From: Bacteroidaceae bacterium
GTDB lineage: Bacteria; Bacteroidota; Bacteroidia; Bacteroidales; Bacteroidaceae
Reading direction: 5' to 3'
NCBI GenBank assembly: GCA_016291905.1
Contig: JAEEZS010000019.1
Location: forward strand, 45,900 to 109,899
Length of the DNA stretch: 64,000 bases
Made by a program: the position numbers and the translations under genes. The notes under the pieces were generated by a model that did no database searches, was not told the origin of the DNA, and saw only the letters and a list, made by a program, of their open reading frames with translations. This document shows positions 1 through 8,037 of this stretch, piece by piece (the stretch's first letter is position 1; every line of letters begins with the position of its first letter).

Positions 1-122
1 CCGCGCGAACACACCAGGTATTCGTCATGGGCACTGATGGCCATGGCCGCCCGCTGCATCTTGTTGAAGAACTTCTTCTGGACATCGGCGGCCCGCTTGC
101 GGAACAGCAGCTCGTCAATCAT
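1..122 (-). CDS. Terminase large subunit, N-terminal fragment (runs off the window)
   Basis: Only the first 40 codons are present; the gene continues to the left of the window. The readable protein begins MIDELLFRKRAADVQKKFF and ends near EYLVCSR. A short helical lead-in followed by a strand ending in SR just before the window edge is what precedes the Walker A loop in phage terminase ATPases. The start overlaps the stop of the upstream gene by eight bases (ATGATTGA), which shows translational coupling to the presumed small subunit. The ATPase motifs themselves are not visible, so the name rests on gene order and this short N-terminus. Confidence 0.5.
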   Translation of the reverse strand, partial: MIDELLFRKRAADVQKKFFNKMQRAAMAISAHDEYLVCSR

Positions 123-687
123 CGGTAACCTCTTCAAAATGGGCATCTTCAGCCTTGCCGAGAAAGAGCTCGCGCAGGTGCTTCCTTCGGGCTTCAAGCT
201 CATCCGTCGGAATGGCTTTCATGCCCTCGATAAGCGTAAGGTCATCGCTCGGCTCAAAGATGGGCGGCAGCATCTCACTCCAGTCCATAGCCTCGTCATC
301 CTTGTCGCAGCGGGTGTACTTGCCCAGCTTGTCCAAGGCAGCTGCAGCACCCTTGGTGTCCTCCTTGCGCATGGCCATCGCATAAATCTCCTTGGCTCCT
401 TCAATGATGAGATGGCGGTACCAGTTCTTGCCGGCAAGGTTAATGTTGCCCGTGATCTTGGTGATGGCCGCCACATCACGGTAGGCCTGGCTCTTGCCGA
501 CAGGCTCCACAAGACCGTTGCAGCCGTTCATCAGGAAGTCCACAATTTCCTTGTCAGGAATGAGCGGGTTGTCCATCTTACGGGTGATGCACAGCTCATA
601 CCGGCGCTTCAGCTGAAGCTCGGTAGCCGTCAGAACGCTGCACGCCTTGGCATCCTTGAACAGGAACTGCGTCACGTCTCGTCTCAT
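115..687 (-). CDS. Probable terminase small subunit
   Basis: This 190-aa protein lies directly before the presumed large terminase and overlaps it by eight bases. Its start overlaps the preceding stop as ATGA. It has an N-terminal helical segment (about residues 15-50) that could be the DNA-recognition part, a middle segment rich in helices, and an acidic C-terminal third (DEAMDWSEMLPP and onward) that could contact the large subunit. Small terminase subunits recognise pac or cos sites and hand DNA to the ATPase motor. No diagnostic motif is visible; the call comes from size, charge layout and position. Confidence 0.45.
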   Translation of the reverse strand: MRRDVTQFLFKDAKACSVLTATELQLKRRYELCITRKMDNPLIPDKEIVDFLMNGCNGLVEPVGKSQAYRDVAAITKITGNINLAGKNWYRHLIIEGAKEIYAMAMRKEDTKGAAAALDKLGKYTRCDKDDEAMDWSEMLPPIFEPSDDLTLIEGMKAIPTDELEARRKHLRELFLGKAEDAHFEEVTDD

Positions 688-983
688 AGGTATTCGTTCT
701 CTTTCAGGTAGCTGTCAGCAAGAGGCTGTGCCGCCGGACTCCCCTTGATGGCGAAGGCTACAACCTTCTTGCGTAAGTCCAGCTTGGTCTGTAGACGACC
801 TTTCCTGTAGGCCGTCACGACAGGCAGCTCAAATTCGTTCTTCAGCGCATAGATGAAGGACTCCGACTCCTCGGCCGTCATACCCACCAGCACGGCAACC
901 TCACGGGCAGGCATCAGCGCCTTGGCCATGTCGGTGATGGAGGCAAGGATCTCATCGGCTTCATACTTCGACAGGCAGCGCAT
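684..983 (-). CDS. Phage protein of unknown function, possible HTH
   Basis: I chose the ATG at 983, which gives 99 aa and starts MRCLSKYEADEIL; ATGs at 1022, 1034 and 1070 are in frame but run further into the upstream PLD-like gene. The protein has a helical region around EVAVLVGMTAEESESFIYAL that resembles a helix-turn-helix, followed by a basic stretch (YRKGRLQTKLDLRKKVV). It ends as ATGA with the next gene. A DNA-binding or packaging accessory role would fit its place just before the terminase genes, but I do not recognise a family. Confidence 0.55.
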   Translation of the reverse strand: MRCLSKYEADEILASITDMAKALMPAREVAVLVGMTAEESESFIYALKNEFELPVVTAYRKGRLQTKLDLRKKVVAFAIKGSPAAQPLADSYLKENEYL

Positions 984-1443
984 TGTCGAAGATGTGGTCG
1001 AAACAGTTTCGGAAATAGGCATAGTGTCGTCCATTGGTAAAATAGAAACCGCTCTCATAGCGGGATGCACGGTTCAAGTTCGCAGATCCGACAATCCCGA
1101 ATGCATACGATTCGTTCTCGACAAGCAGCACCTTTGCGTGGTTGTGCTCGATCCGGATGTCGGAGGTGATGCTGGAGGCGAAGAGGAGAAGGTCTATCTT
1201 ATGACGCTGGATGCCCTCATCGAGCACCATCTTCATCGAGCGGATGCCTTCCACTTCGGAGAAGGCGCGAAGACTCTCTTCGCTGATGTTATAGGACATG
1301 ACGCGCACGTCCGCAGGGCCTATGGCATCCAACAGAGAGGGCAGCACATCATGTACTGCCCAGTCTCCTTTGTTCATGAAGGGTTCTATTACACCGGGCT
1401 CCAGAGCCAGCGGAAAGAACAAATCAAGCAGATGCTTCTTCAT
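961..1443 (-). CDS. Phospholipase D-like (HKD) protein in phage morphogenesis block
   Basis: The chosen ATG at 1443 gives 160 aa and overlaps the upstream stop by 20 bases. Residues 100-124 carry a single HKD-type motif: H102-A-K104 with a glutamate at 109 where aspartate is usual, then GSANLN at 119-124. Family members are phosphodiesterases acting on phospholipids or nucleic acid; one-motif proteins of this size, such as Nuc-type endonucleases, work as dimers. Helices before the motif include a segment SLLDAIGPADVRVMSYNI. Its place between virion genes and terminase suggests a packaging-linked nuclease or a protein that acts on host membranes or DNA; which one is not decided by sequence. 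Confidence 0.75.
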   Translation of the reverse strand: MKKHLLDLFFPLALEPGVIEPFMNKGDWAVHDVLPSLLDAIGPADVRVMSYNISEESLRAFSEVEGIRSMKMVLDEGIQRHKIDLLLFASSITSDIRIEHNHAKVLLVENESYAFGIVGSANLNRASRYESGFYFTNGRHYAYFRNCFDHIFDNALPVEV

Positions 1444-2194
1444 CGGCAATCTTCTTCTGCAGTTCTTCCAACTCCTGCTTGTAGCGGGCAAGACGTTTGC
1501 GAGCTTTCTCTGCAGCGGCAGCATTACCCTCGGAGGCGTACTTCTCCGCTGCTTTGCTGGAGGTTCGGATATTATCACGGAGGCGCTTAAGGCTTCGTGT
1601 CAACTCCATGCCCTTGACGACATCGCTTTCCTCCTTCTTTACAGGTGTCGTCTGTGTCTTGCCGTCCGCCCAGGCATCCAGCTCATCCCATAGCTTGCGA
1701 CGCTCATCGTCGAGCTTGCACAGCTGATCTGCGAGCTTGCCAGCTGTTACGGGATCCGTGTTGGAGAGGTTCGCATGCAGTTTGGCCATCAAAGGAACAA
1801 TCTCCTTGATGCGGTCATACTTCTGACGCAGTTCCTCGGGCAGCTCGGGATAAGTGACAACCTTAACACCATGCCCCGGACGCGAGAAACGAAGCTCTTC
1901 CACCTTGTCGTCGGGAACATGACGCGCAGGTTCCGGAACAGCCGATGGCAGGAACTCTCTTTCCATCTTCTCCTGAAAAAGAAGGGGATTGGCGCGGATA
2001 ACCTGTGCCAGACGTCCCAACTTATCCAGAAGCATATTGAAATGCAAGCCTGAGGGGGCAGCTTCCGCATGAAGGAACGATCCATAACGGTCTTGCATCT
2101 CCTTGTCAGCAAGAACATCGAAAAGCACAAGACCCTCGGCGTAATCACGCCGAGGACCTTGTAACCATTTGTTTAGCTTTTCCCGTATATTCAT
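1424..2194 (-). CDS. Phage protein of unknown function with C-terminal coiled coil
   Basis: This 256-aa protein is charged and largely helical. Residues about 195-256 form a predicted coiled coil rich in Lys, Glu and Ala (RKRLARYKQELEELQKKIA). The middle part (about 100-190) has many charged residues and no membrane segment. It sits between the two likely virion genes and the PLD-like gene in the same operon, with short gaps and an overlap, so a structural or assembly role such as head completion is plausible. I do not recognise a family. Confidence 0.6.
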   Translation of the reverse strand: MNIREKLNKWLQGPRRDYAEGLVLFDVLADKEMQDRYGSFLHAEAAPSGLHFNMLLDKLGRLAQVIRANPLLFQEKMEREFLPSAVPEPARHVPDDKVEELRFSRPGHGVKVVTYPELPEELRQKYDRIKEIVPLMAKLHANLSNTDPVTAGKLADQLCKLDDERRKLWDELDAWADGKTQTTPVKKEESDVVKGMELTRSLKRLRDNIRTSSKAAEKYASEGNAAAAEKARKRLARYKQELEELQKKIADEEASA

Positions 2195-2214
2195 GGCGGG
2201 CTACTTTTGAGAAA

Positions 2215-2904
2215 TCAGGTGCCGGAAGGATAGCTGAGCGTTCCTTCGGCCTCGTTGACCTCGAACTGTGTCCCGAGGTAGACAACAGGCTGGTTCGACG
2301 GTGCCGAGAACTCGAACTTGGTACCGCGGAGGTCAGCACGTGCCTGACCTCCGGCCATACTCGGAGAGATATGGCAGGGCAGAGCAGGAGTACCGATCAT
2401 CTGCTGCTTGCCGTCGGGATCGGCAATGATGACAATACAGGGACGGTTCTTGATGAAGGCAGCGAAGCCGGCGGCCTCTTCCATATTGCCAGGGAAGAAG
2501 AATTCACCCTTTTGTTCGAAGCTCTTACCGTCAATCTCTCCCACGCTGTCGGCATCATATTTGACCTTGGCTTCGGTAGAGTAAATAAAGATGGGTGCAT
2601 ACTTCGTATTCGTCTCACCTATATCCTTGAAGGTGAACTGGCCCGTTGCCACTACATAGTCGTCATAGTCGGAAGGTGCAGCAGGTAGTTGCGGGACGGC
2701 GGAAACATATTCCATGGGGATGACAGCCGCCCAGTTGCTGTAGCCGCCCATGTTGTTGCGGCCCTGCTGATAGAGCAGAGCACCGAATGCGGCCACAGAA
2801 AGGCCATCGCCAACGGGTGCCCCCGTGGCCTGAATGGCAGAGAACGCAAGGGCTACGGCAAGAAGCCCCACGAAGACGAGAAGAATTTTCTGAAATTTTT
2901 TCAT
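2215..2904 (-). CDS. Probable virion protein with N-terminal hydrophobic signal/anchor
   Basis: The ATG at 2904 gives 229 aa starting MKKFQKILLVFVGLLAVALAF, a basic start followed by a hydrophobic segment ending near ATGAP, like a signal peptide or anchor. The rest looks beta-rich (YVVATGQFTFKDI, YAPIFIYSTEAKVKY, RPCIVIIADPDGKQQMIG). It follows the major capsid gene by 64 bases in the same direction, a place usually taken by head or tail-tube proteins. The membrane-like N-terminus is odd for a cytoplasmic virion part. Alternatives are an exported decoration protein or an infection-membrane protein. Confidence 0.6.
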   Translation of the reverse strand: MKKFQKILLVFVGLLAVALAFSAIQATGAPVGDGLSVAAFGALLYQQGRNNMGGYSNWAAVIPMEYVSAVPQLPAAPSDYDDYVVATGQFTFKDIGETNTKYAPIFIYSTEAKVKYDADSVGEIDGKSFEQKGEFFFPGNMEEAAGFAAFIKNRPCIVIIADPDGKQQMIGTPALPCHISPSMAGGQARADLRGTKFEFSAPSNQPVVYLGTQFEVNEAEGTLSYPSGT

Positions 2905-2968
2905 GTTGTTTGTTTTTATGGAGGGCTGCCGAAGCAACCCTCCTTGTTTGACTTAGTTGGTCACAGAC

Positions 2969-4489
2969 TTACTCGGTGACGGTGACTGCACAAGTGGCAG
3001 AGTGACCGTTGGCGGTGGCGATGATGTTGGCTGAGCCTGCAGCAACACCGACAACCTTGCCGGAACTGTTCACAGTGGCCACGGCTTCGTTGTCAGACGT
3101 CCAGGTGACAGCGCTGGTGGCATTGGCCGGAGCCAAAGTGGCTTCCAGTGTCTCATTGGCGTCCTTGGCGATGGTGGTCGTGGACTTATTCAGGGAGATT
3201 CCCGTGGCTGCCACCTGGGCAGGCGCAGTCGTATAGGATGCAGTCTTGGAGACATCCTCACCAGCCTTGACGGTGATGTTGATGTCGGCAGGTGCACTGT
3301 AGCCATCGACGTCGTTGAACTTGATGGTGTAAGTGCCGGGGGCAAGGCCGAGGATGTACTGGCCTGAGCTACGCTGCTGAGTGTAGCCGTCGAGGTGCCA
3401 GCGGGCACCGGCAGGACCTTCGATGGTGACCCTCACCGCACCGGTGGCAGTGTAGTCGCCGGCAAGATCCAGACAGGCATTCGTCTGGTCGTTGACACGG
3501 AACAGCTTCTCGTGCCAGTCGCGGAGACGCGTGCCATAGCTTGCCTGCAGCCAGAACTGGACGAGGTTCGGATCCTCGAACGGATTGCGCACCTGAACGA
3601 ACTGGGCTGCAGCATCAGTGTTCCAGCCGAGGTCGAGGAGACCAGGCTTGATGAGCATGACGCGGTGGCCGACACCCAAAGCGACATGGGTGATGAACTC
3701 CAGACCGGGGCAGAGAGCATCCTCACGAATCTGGTTCTTGACCTCCTCCATGGTGGGCATCTGGAAGGCCTTGACCTTGTTGCGGTAGGCAGCACGTACG
3801 TTGACAAGCACGTTCTCAGGGACGTAGAGCAGAGGATCTCCGCCGATGCTGCTGCGCAGCATGTTGTGTGCGCCGCCGATGAAATCAACCAGGTTCTCAT
3901 AGGCAGCGGTGTCGTTGCTGTCAACGGGAGCATCAAAGGCGCCGGTGGGGGCGTAGTTGCCACGGGCGGCCGTGAGCTTGCCAGCGCTGATGAGCGAGTC
4001 GATCTGGCTGTTGTAGCCGTAGAAACACGAGAGGGCATTGGTGCCTGCCGTGTTGCGCTCGGCATGGAAAAGGGCGAACATAACGTCCTCAGCATGGGTC
4101 TTAATCATCGTCTGGATGATCTTGTACTCCAGCGGGTGCTGCTTCGTCTTGTTGTCGAAGGGCTTACCACCAAGGAACTGCACGTCGACATCCTTGTAGT
4201 TGGTGATGTTCTCCTTCGCCTTGAAGACGGTTTCATAGACACTGAGGTCGGCACTCTCATAGTTGAGCATGTCTTCCTGATAGGTGATGGCTGCACCAGG
4301 CACATAGGGCATGGTGCCACCGCTCTTACGACGCTCCAGCGTGATGACATCCTTCATGTCAACCTTCTGGACATTGAGCCTCAGGGCGGCGATGACCTCC
4401 CGCAACGCATAAGCGGGAAGCTGGCGAAGTACCGGATCGTACTTTTCAGCGGCCTTGCGAAGGCCGTCAACGGTAACAATGTTGGGCAT
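2969..4489 (-). CDS. Major capsid protein with C-terminal PEGA-like and Ig-like (BIG2) domains
   Basis: The 506-aa protein starts MPNIVTVDGLRKAAEKYDP. Residues 1 to about 340 look like a phage coat: helical start, a segment around TYQEDMLNYESADLSVYET, and a C-terminal part with NPFEDPNLVQFWLQASYGTRLRDW. Residues about 345-415 form a beta domain ending YILGLAPGTYTIKFNDVDGY, like PEGA. Residues about 427-506 are a bacterial Ig-like group 2 domain (ISLNKSTTTIAKD, WTSDNEAVATVNSSGKVVG, TCAVTVTE). Ig-like extensions on coat proteins stick out from the virion surface and can bind glycans. It follows the protease-scaffold gene by 23 bases, the standard head-module order. Confidence 0.85.
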   Translation of the reverse strand: MPNIVTVDGLRKAAEKYDPVLRQLPAYALREVIAALRLNVQKVDMKDVITLERRKSGGTMPYVPGAAITYQEDMLNYESADLSVYETVFKAKENITNYKDVDVQFLGGKPFDNKTKQHPLEYKIIQTMIKTHAEDVMFALFHAERNTAGTNALSCFYGYNSQIDSLISAGKLTAARGNYAPTGAFDAPVDSNDTAAYENLVDFIGGAHNMLRSSIGGDPLLYVPENVLVNVRAAYRNKVKAFQMPTMEEVKNQIREDALCPGLEFITHVALGVGHRVMLIKPGLLDLGWNTDAAAQFVQVRNPFEDPNLVQFWLQASYGTRLRDWHEKLFRVNDQTNACLDLAGDYTATGAVRVTIEGPAGARWHLDGYTQQRSSGQYILGLAPGTYTIKFNDVDGYSAPADINITVKAGEDVSKTASYTTAPAQVAATGISLNKSTTTIAKDANETLEATLAPANATSAVTWTSDNEAVATVNSSGKVVGVAAGSANIIATANGHSATCAVTVTE

Positions 4490-4512
4490 AGTTGTTGGAA
4501 ACAGGAAAAAGG

Positions 4513-5478
4513 TTAGTCGAAGAGACCGAGCTTCTCGGCATTCTCAGTGATGCCCTGGAAGTCGTCGTGTGTGGAGGCGTATTCAAGCAACTTGTCGACG
4601 TCGTCGATGGCGCCATCAAGCTGCTCTTTGTCAGGATTGAGGTCGGGACTTTCGGTCGCCGACTTCTTCAGGTTCTTAACTTGCTCCTTGAGGGCTTGCT
4701 CGGAAGCCTTCAGCGTAGCAATCTCACTGTCCTTGGTAGACAGCTCGGTCGTGTGCTTCTCCTGGACGTTGGAAAGTTCCTTCGTCTTGGATGCCAGCTC
4801 GGCATTCTTCGACTCCAGTTCTCCGCGCAGGCGCGCCATCTCAGCATCCAGCGACAGCAGCTGATCATCGGTCAGCTCCGTCTCGGACGCTTTCTCCTTC
4901 GGCACGCCGAGGAAGGAAAGCACCGCAGAAAGGGTTTCTTTCAGTTTCATTGGCTGATTGGGATTGGGGGTTGATAATTCGGGTATAAGGTTCACGTCGT
5001 TCTTCAGGGAAAGGTTCAGCGTGGCATCCGAACGGCCATAGAGCCGGACGGCATTCGCATTGGCAGGGATATCCACAAAGGATGCTTCGATGAGCTCCGA
5101 CTCCGTGACAGTCTCTCTGGTTTGACCGGGGACGAGTAACTTTTCATCCTTCGAGGTAGCAATGATCGTCATGCCGATGGAGGTGGCATTGATGGTACCC
5201 TCCTCTACCTTGGCACAGATGAGCTTCGAAAGGTCGTCGGTCAGGTCGAAGTAGGGAACGGCCGTAACACGGTCCTCCTCCACCTCAATGTCCTCCCAGT
5301 GACCGATGGGCTTACTCTCGCCCCAGTACTGGCAGCCCTCGTCGCGGAAGTGCATCCACAACATAACAGGATTCTTCTTGAAACGATCCAGGCGAATGCC
5401 TGATGTCAGCACACGAAAACCGTAGCTGTTCAGCGTGTCGTCCGTCAAGACGAAGCGTTTATCGAGTTTCTTACCCAT
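4513..5478 (-). CDS. Prohead protease fused to scaffold-like coiled coil
   Basis: I start at the ATG at 5478 (321 aa, MGKKLDKRFVLTDD); a longer reading frame upstream overlaps the next gene. Residues about 20-150 match a Caudovirus prohead serine protease: VMLWMH gives His43, NATSIGM gives the likely catalytic Ser100, and EASFVDIPANANAV follows as in this family. Residues about 190-280 are a heptad-rich coiled coil (LRGELESKNAELASKTKELS), typical of a scaffold. The protein would template the procapsid and then cleave itself and the coat protein. The capsid gene lies 23 bases downstream, which supports the call. Confidence 0.82.
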   Translation of the reverse strand: MGKKLDKRFVLTDDTLNSYGFRVLTSGIRLDRFKKNPVMLWMHFRDEGCQYWGESKPIGHWEDIEVEEDRVTAVPYFDLTDDLSKLICAKVEEGTINATSIGMTIIATSKDEKLLVPGQTRETVTESELIEASFVDIPANANAVRLYGRSDATLNLSLKNDVNLIPELSTPNPNQPMKLKETLSAVLSFLGVPKEKASETELTDDQLLSLDAEMARLRGELESKNAELASKTKELSNVQEKHTTELSTKDSEIATLKASEQALKEQVKNLKKSATESPDLNPDKEQLDGAIDDVDKLLEYASTHDDFQGITENAEKLGLFD

Positions 5479-5539
5479 TGTGCATTCTTTTTTGCACAAA
5501 GGTAACGCGCGAACGTTCGCGCGAAAAGGACAATGAAGG

Positions 5540-5983
5540 CTATTTAAGACCCTGATAAGGTTCTTCCGAAACAAGCGAAAGACGGAATACATGACCGTCG
5601 GAGGCACCTGTCCCTGGTACGCGGACAAGCGATCCGTGCATCGGCCACTCCATCGTACCATATAATATAACGTCACCGTTCGAGTAGAAGATCCTGAGCA
5701 GGCAACCCTTCGTGGCTGCTTCGGTAACTATGCTCTTCACCGCTGCTGCCAGCTCGCACAGATATAACACGGCTTCCGTCTTGAGCAGCTGTCCTGCGTC
5801 ACTCTCCTCCACTTCAGGGGTAACCGTCGAGCGAAGCATTGCAAGCTCCAGCGGCTGCCATGCTTTGCCCGTGGCAAGCACGGCCGATGATACGTAGCCG
5901 CCACTGATGGTTAACGATGCCACATCTGCAACGCTGATGATTTGCGCGGCAAGCACGCCGCCAAGTCTGTTTTCTGATTCCAT
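5540..5983 (-). CDS. Phage protein of unknown function
   Basis: The 147-aa protein starts MESENRLGGVLAAQIISVADV and is a mixed alpha/beta protein with no membrane segment. Its C-terminal half is beta-rich (CLLRIFYSNGDVILYGTMEWPM). It lies between a small first gene and the protease-scaffold gene and runs in the same direction. Genes in this position often encode a portal-linked or head-tail connector component, but nothing here proves that. I do not recognise a family. Confidence 0.5.
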   Translation of the reverse strand: MESENRLGGVLAAQIISVADVASLTISGGYVSSAVLATGKAWQPLELAMLRSTVTPEVEESDAGQLLKTEAVLYLCELAAAVKSIVTEAATKGCLLRIFYSNGDVILYGTMEWPMHGSLVRVPGTGASDGHVFRLSLVSEEPYQGLK

Positions 5984-6077
5984 AGGCTGTGATTAAGGAT
6001 AAAAAGGACAAATCGCCAAAATTAATACACGTCAGTTTTTATTTATTTTAACAAAAAGAGTAAGCAATTAAACTATT

Positions 6078-6542
6078 TTAAGTTTTTCTTTCCTTCGGGG
6101 CGTGGAAACGTCGCCGCCAGCGCTGGTAGTTCTTCAGGATGGCATCCTCGTTGGACAGCGTCAGACCATGCACGCTGATGAACGACGATGCCGCACCGAT
6201 GATGGTGTCACCATGGACGTGAATGCGCCGCTCCATGTAGCGGTGGCACTCTTCCCAGTAAGCCGCATAGACCACACTCGCAATCCTGTCTTTGGCATAG
6301 GGAGCGAGATAGTTGATACGATAGGGCCTGCGCTTGCCCGAGTAAGGGGAGGGATTCGGAAGCATGAGCTCCACGTTACCCTCTTCTTCCGCACCTTTCG
6401 GACGAGTGCGGAGACTGGCAAGGACCAGGTAGTAGAGGTGGCTGCTCGGCGGCAGCTTCACCAGACCTGGCTCGGTTGCAGGGTACCGCTTCTGAAGGTA
6501 CTCCGCAAGGTAGGGTTTTAGGGTAAGTTTCACTGTTTGCAT
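6078..6542 (-). CDS. Basic phage protein of unknown function, first gene of the late block
   Basis: The 154-aa protein starts MQTVKLTLKPYLAEYLQKRY and is strongly basic, with Arg/Lys clusters at SGKRRPYRINYLAPYAKDRI and at its C-terminus (YQRWRRRFHAPKERKT). The charge suggests nucleic-acid binding. It is the promoter-proximal gene of the minus-strand late block: a TAnnTTTG element sits at 6559-6566 and the start is about ten bases from the expected transcription start. A late-gene regulator would fit, but no domain is recognised. Confidence 0.55.
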   Translation of the reverse strand: MQTVKLTLKPYLAEYLQKRYPATEPGLVKLPPSSHLYYLVLASLRTRPKGAEEEGNVELMLPNPSPYSGKRRPYRINYLAPYAKDRIASVVYAAYWEECHRYMERRIHVHGDTIIGAASSFISVHGLTLSNEDAILKNYQRWRRRFHAPKERKT

Positions 6543-6558
6543 AGGCGCATAATCCGCA

Positions 6559-6566
6559 CAAAGTTA
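6559..6566 (-). promoter_or_regulatory. Bacteroidota -7 promoter element for the late block
   Basis: On the minus strand the bases read TAACTTTG, a full match to the Bacteroidota TAnnTTTG element. It is followed within about 17 bases by the start codon at 6542, leaving a very short leader. A small hairpin (CTTGC/GCAAG around 6577-6592) and a T-run lie upstream. Confidence 0.6.
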
Positions 6567-7109
6567 CTGATTATCTTGCAAAAAAGCAAGAGAAAACAAA
6601 GATTTTTTTTATAAAAAAAACACCTTTTTTCCATCCTCTGAAACCTACCCTTTCAAAAAGTGGGAGCAAAAAGTGTACTTTTTTGTATTTTGTACGATAA
6701 CGGGACGTGATACTCTGATTATTAGGTCGTTTAATGCCGTACTAAAATAGTACGAAATCCGCACTGTCCGTACTATTTCATGAAATCGTGCAATTCGTGC
6801 GGAATCGTGCAAAATAGTACGAAAAAAGTACGGGGTTTTCTCGCTGATACCATGATAGTTATTTCCGAGCCGTACGAAAGTACATTTTTTTTGGTTTTTA
6901 GGGGTAGGGTATTTTTGAAAAGAGAAAAATTTTAAAAAAAGAATAAGAGCGCCTGCGATTTTTCGCTGACGCCCTTGAGGGATAGGATGTTGTTTCGTGC
7001 CGTGGGATGCTTCCCCCGCGCCCCCCTCACCGGCTCACCATGCGACCGTACGGTTGTCCAAATGGTTTTTGGATTAAAAAGGGGTTGCAAGGGGAGGCGG
7101 ATGGCGCTT
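6567..7109. promoter_or_regulatory. Repeat-rich intergenic region, operator- or origin-like
   Basis: No gene is supported in this 540-base gap. The core at 6738-6885 repeats the motif GTACGAAA (6750, 6818, 6873) and its inverse CGTACTATTT (6768). A short inverted repeat CGTACT/AGTACG lies at 6738-6753. A larger dyad at about 6759-6802 has CCGCAC and GTGCGG as outer arms and ATTTCATGAAAT in the centre. T-runs and an AT-rich stretch follow at 6880-6945. Clustered dyads between early and late blocks fit repressor operators or a replication origin. Confidence 0.5.
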
Positions 7110-7442
7110 CTAAAGAACAGGGGGCGGCAGCTCGAAAAAGGTATCTTTTGAATAGTCCCAGGAAAGGTTCTTCCGGATAGCGAAGTACTGCAGGCGGGCG
7201 ATGTCCTCGTCCACCTTGCCGGATTCGAGATGGATGAATCCGTCGGAACCGGCGCTGAAGTTGATATGTGCGCCGTGGCCGGACGGCTTCACCTCTTCGA
7301 GCTTCCAGCGGAGAGTGTAGATGAATGTGTGGAGCGTGGCGTCGTCCATGCAGGACTGATGGGCGGCACGCATCAGGTCAACAACGGGCTGGTAGAACTT
7401 GGGCCGGCCGCTCTTCTCGTAGAAATAGTGGAAGACGATCAT
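7110..7442 (-). CDS. Phage small protein, last gene of SD-coupled cassette
   Basis: The 110-aa protein starts MIVFHYFYEKSGRPKFYQPV. A short helical first half (VVDLMRAAHQSCMDDATLHTFIY) is followed by a segment with SAGSDGFIHLESGKVDED. Its start overlaps the upstream stop as ATGA, and a strong Shine-Dalgarno sequence (AAGGAGGTG) lies just before it. I do not recognise a family. As the last gene of a tightly coupled run, it is probably made in fixed ratio with its neighbours. Confidence 0.6.
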   Translation of the reverse strand: MIVFHYFYEKSGRPKFYQPVVDLMRAAHQSCMDDATLHTFIYTLRWKLEEVKPSGHGAHINFSAGSDGFIHLESGKVDEDIARLQYFAIRKNLSWDYSKDTFFELPPPVL

Positions 7443-7834
7443 GAAACACCTCCTTCCTGATCATCATCGTCATCATCCCCGTCGGTCAGGGGACTGTCTT
7501 GTATATCGACGACGGGCTGGCCATTCTGGTAGAACCGGCGCTTGCCGATGGAATGGAAGAGGACACGGGTGCGGTTCAGGCAGTCCAGGAACTCGATGGT
7601 AGAGGGGGCGTCCATGCCGACGAATCCCTCGTCGGTGCCGGCGGCTGCAATGACAAGGGTGAGCAGGCGGTCCTGCCATTGGCCGAACCAGCTGCCGAGG
7701 TTCTTCACCTCGCTGAGCTCCTCGATCAACGCCTCGTCGGCAACAACGCCGTAGCGGCCGATGGTGACCTTAACCTGGGAACCGGCACTGGCCTTGATGC
7801 TGCTCACATTCTTCGGAGTGTTCTGCGTTGTCAT
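7439..7834 (-). CDS. Phage protein of unknown function with acidic tail
   Basis: The 131-aa protein starts MTTQNTPKNVSSIKASAGSQ. Its C-terminus is a run of aspartates (TDGDDDDDDQEGG), which can mimic DNA or keep a protein soluble. The middle part (WFGQWQDRLLTLVIAAAGTDEGFVGMD) looks folded and partly hydrophobic. ATGA overlaps join it to both neighbours, and AAGGAGGTG lies upstream of its start. No family recognised. Confidence 0.6.
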   Translation of the reverse strand: MTTQNTPKNVSSIKASAGSQVKVTIGRYGVVADEALIEELSEVKNLGSWFGQWQDRLLTLVIAAAGTDEGFVGMDAPSTIEFLDCLNRTRVLFHSIGKRRFYQNGQPVVDIQDSPLTDGDDDDDDQEGGVS

Positions 7835-8037
7835 AGCGCACCTCCTTCCTTCAGACGCTGACCGATGAGCTGAAGCGCCTCCTCGAAAAGGTGGAGGTCT
7901 TCAGCAGGGACGTGGGTGATACCCTCTGTGTGAAACTCATCTTCCTCATAGTAGAGGTCGATAGTGCGTGACTGCCTCCCGTCACTGTATTCCTTGAGCG
8001 TGATGGCAAAGCTGACCTTGGATTTGGGCTCGCTCAT
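7831..8037 (-). CDS. Phage small protein of unknown function
   Basis: The 68-aa acidic protein starts MSEPKSKVSFAITLKEYSDG. It resembles its upstream neighbour in layout: a beta-like first half with paired strands (SRTIDLYYEEDEF), then a helix ending ALQLIGQRLKEGGAL. The shared ending (helix, then KEGGAL) suggests the two genes arose by duplication. It is coupled to both neighbours by ATGA overlaps with AAGGAGGTG upstream. Confidence 0.55.
   Translation of the reverse strand: MSEPKSKVSFAITLKEYSDGRQSRTIDLYYEEDEFHTEGITHVPAEDLHLFEEALQLIGQRLKEGGAL

Noticed and set aside
2969..4489. Diversity-generating retroelement target in the capsid Ig-like domain
   Set aside because: No reverse transcriptase, template repeat or accessory gene was seen anywhere in the window.
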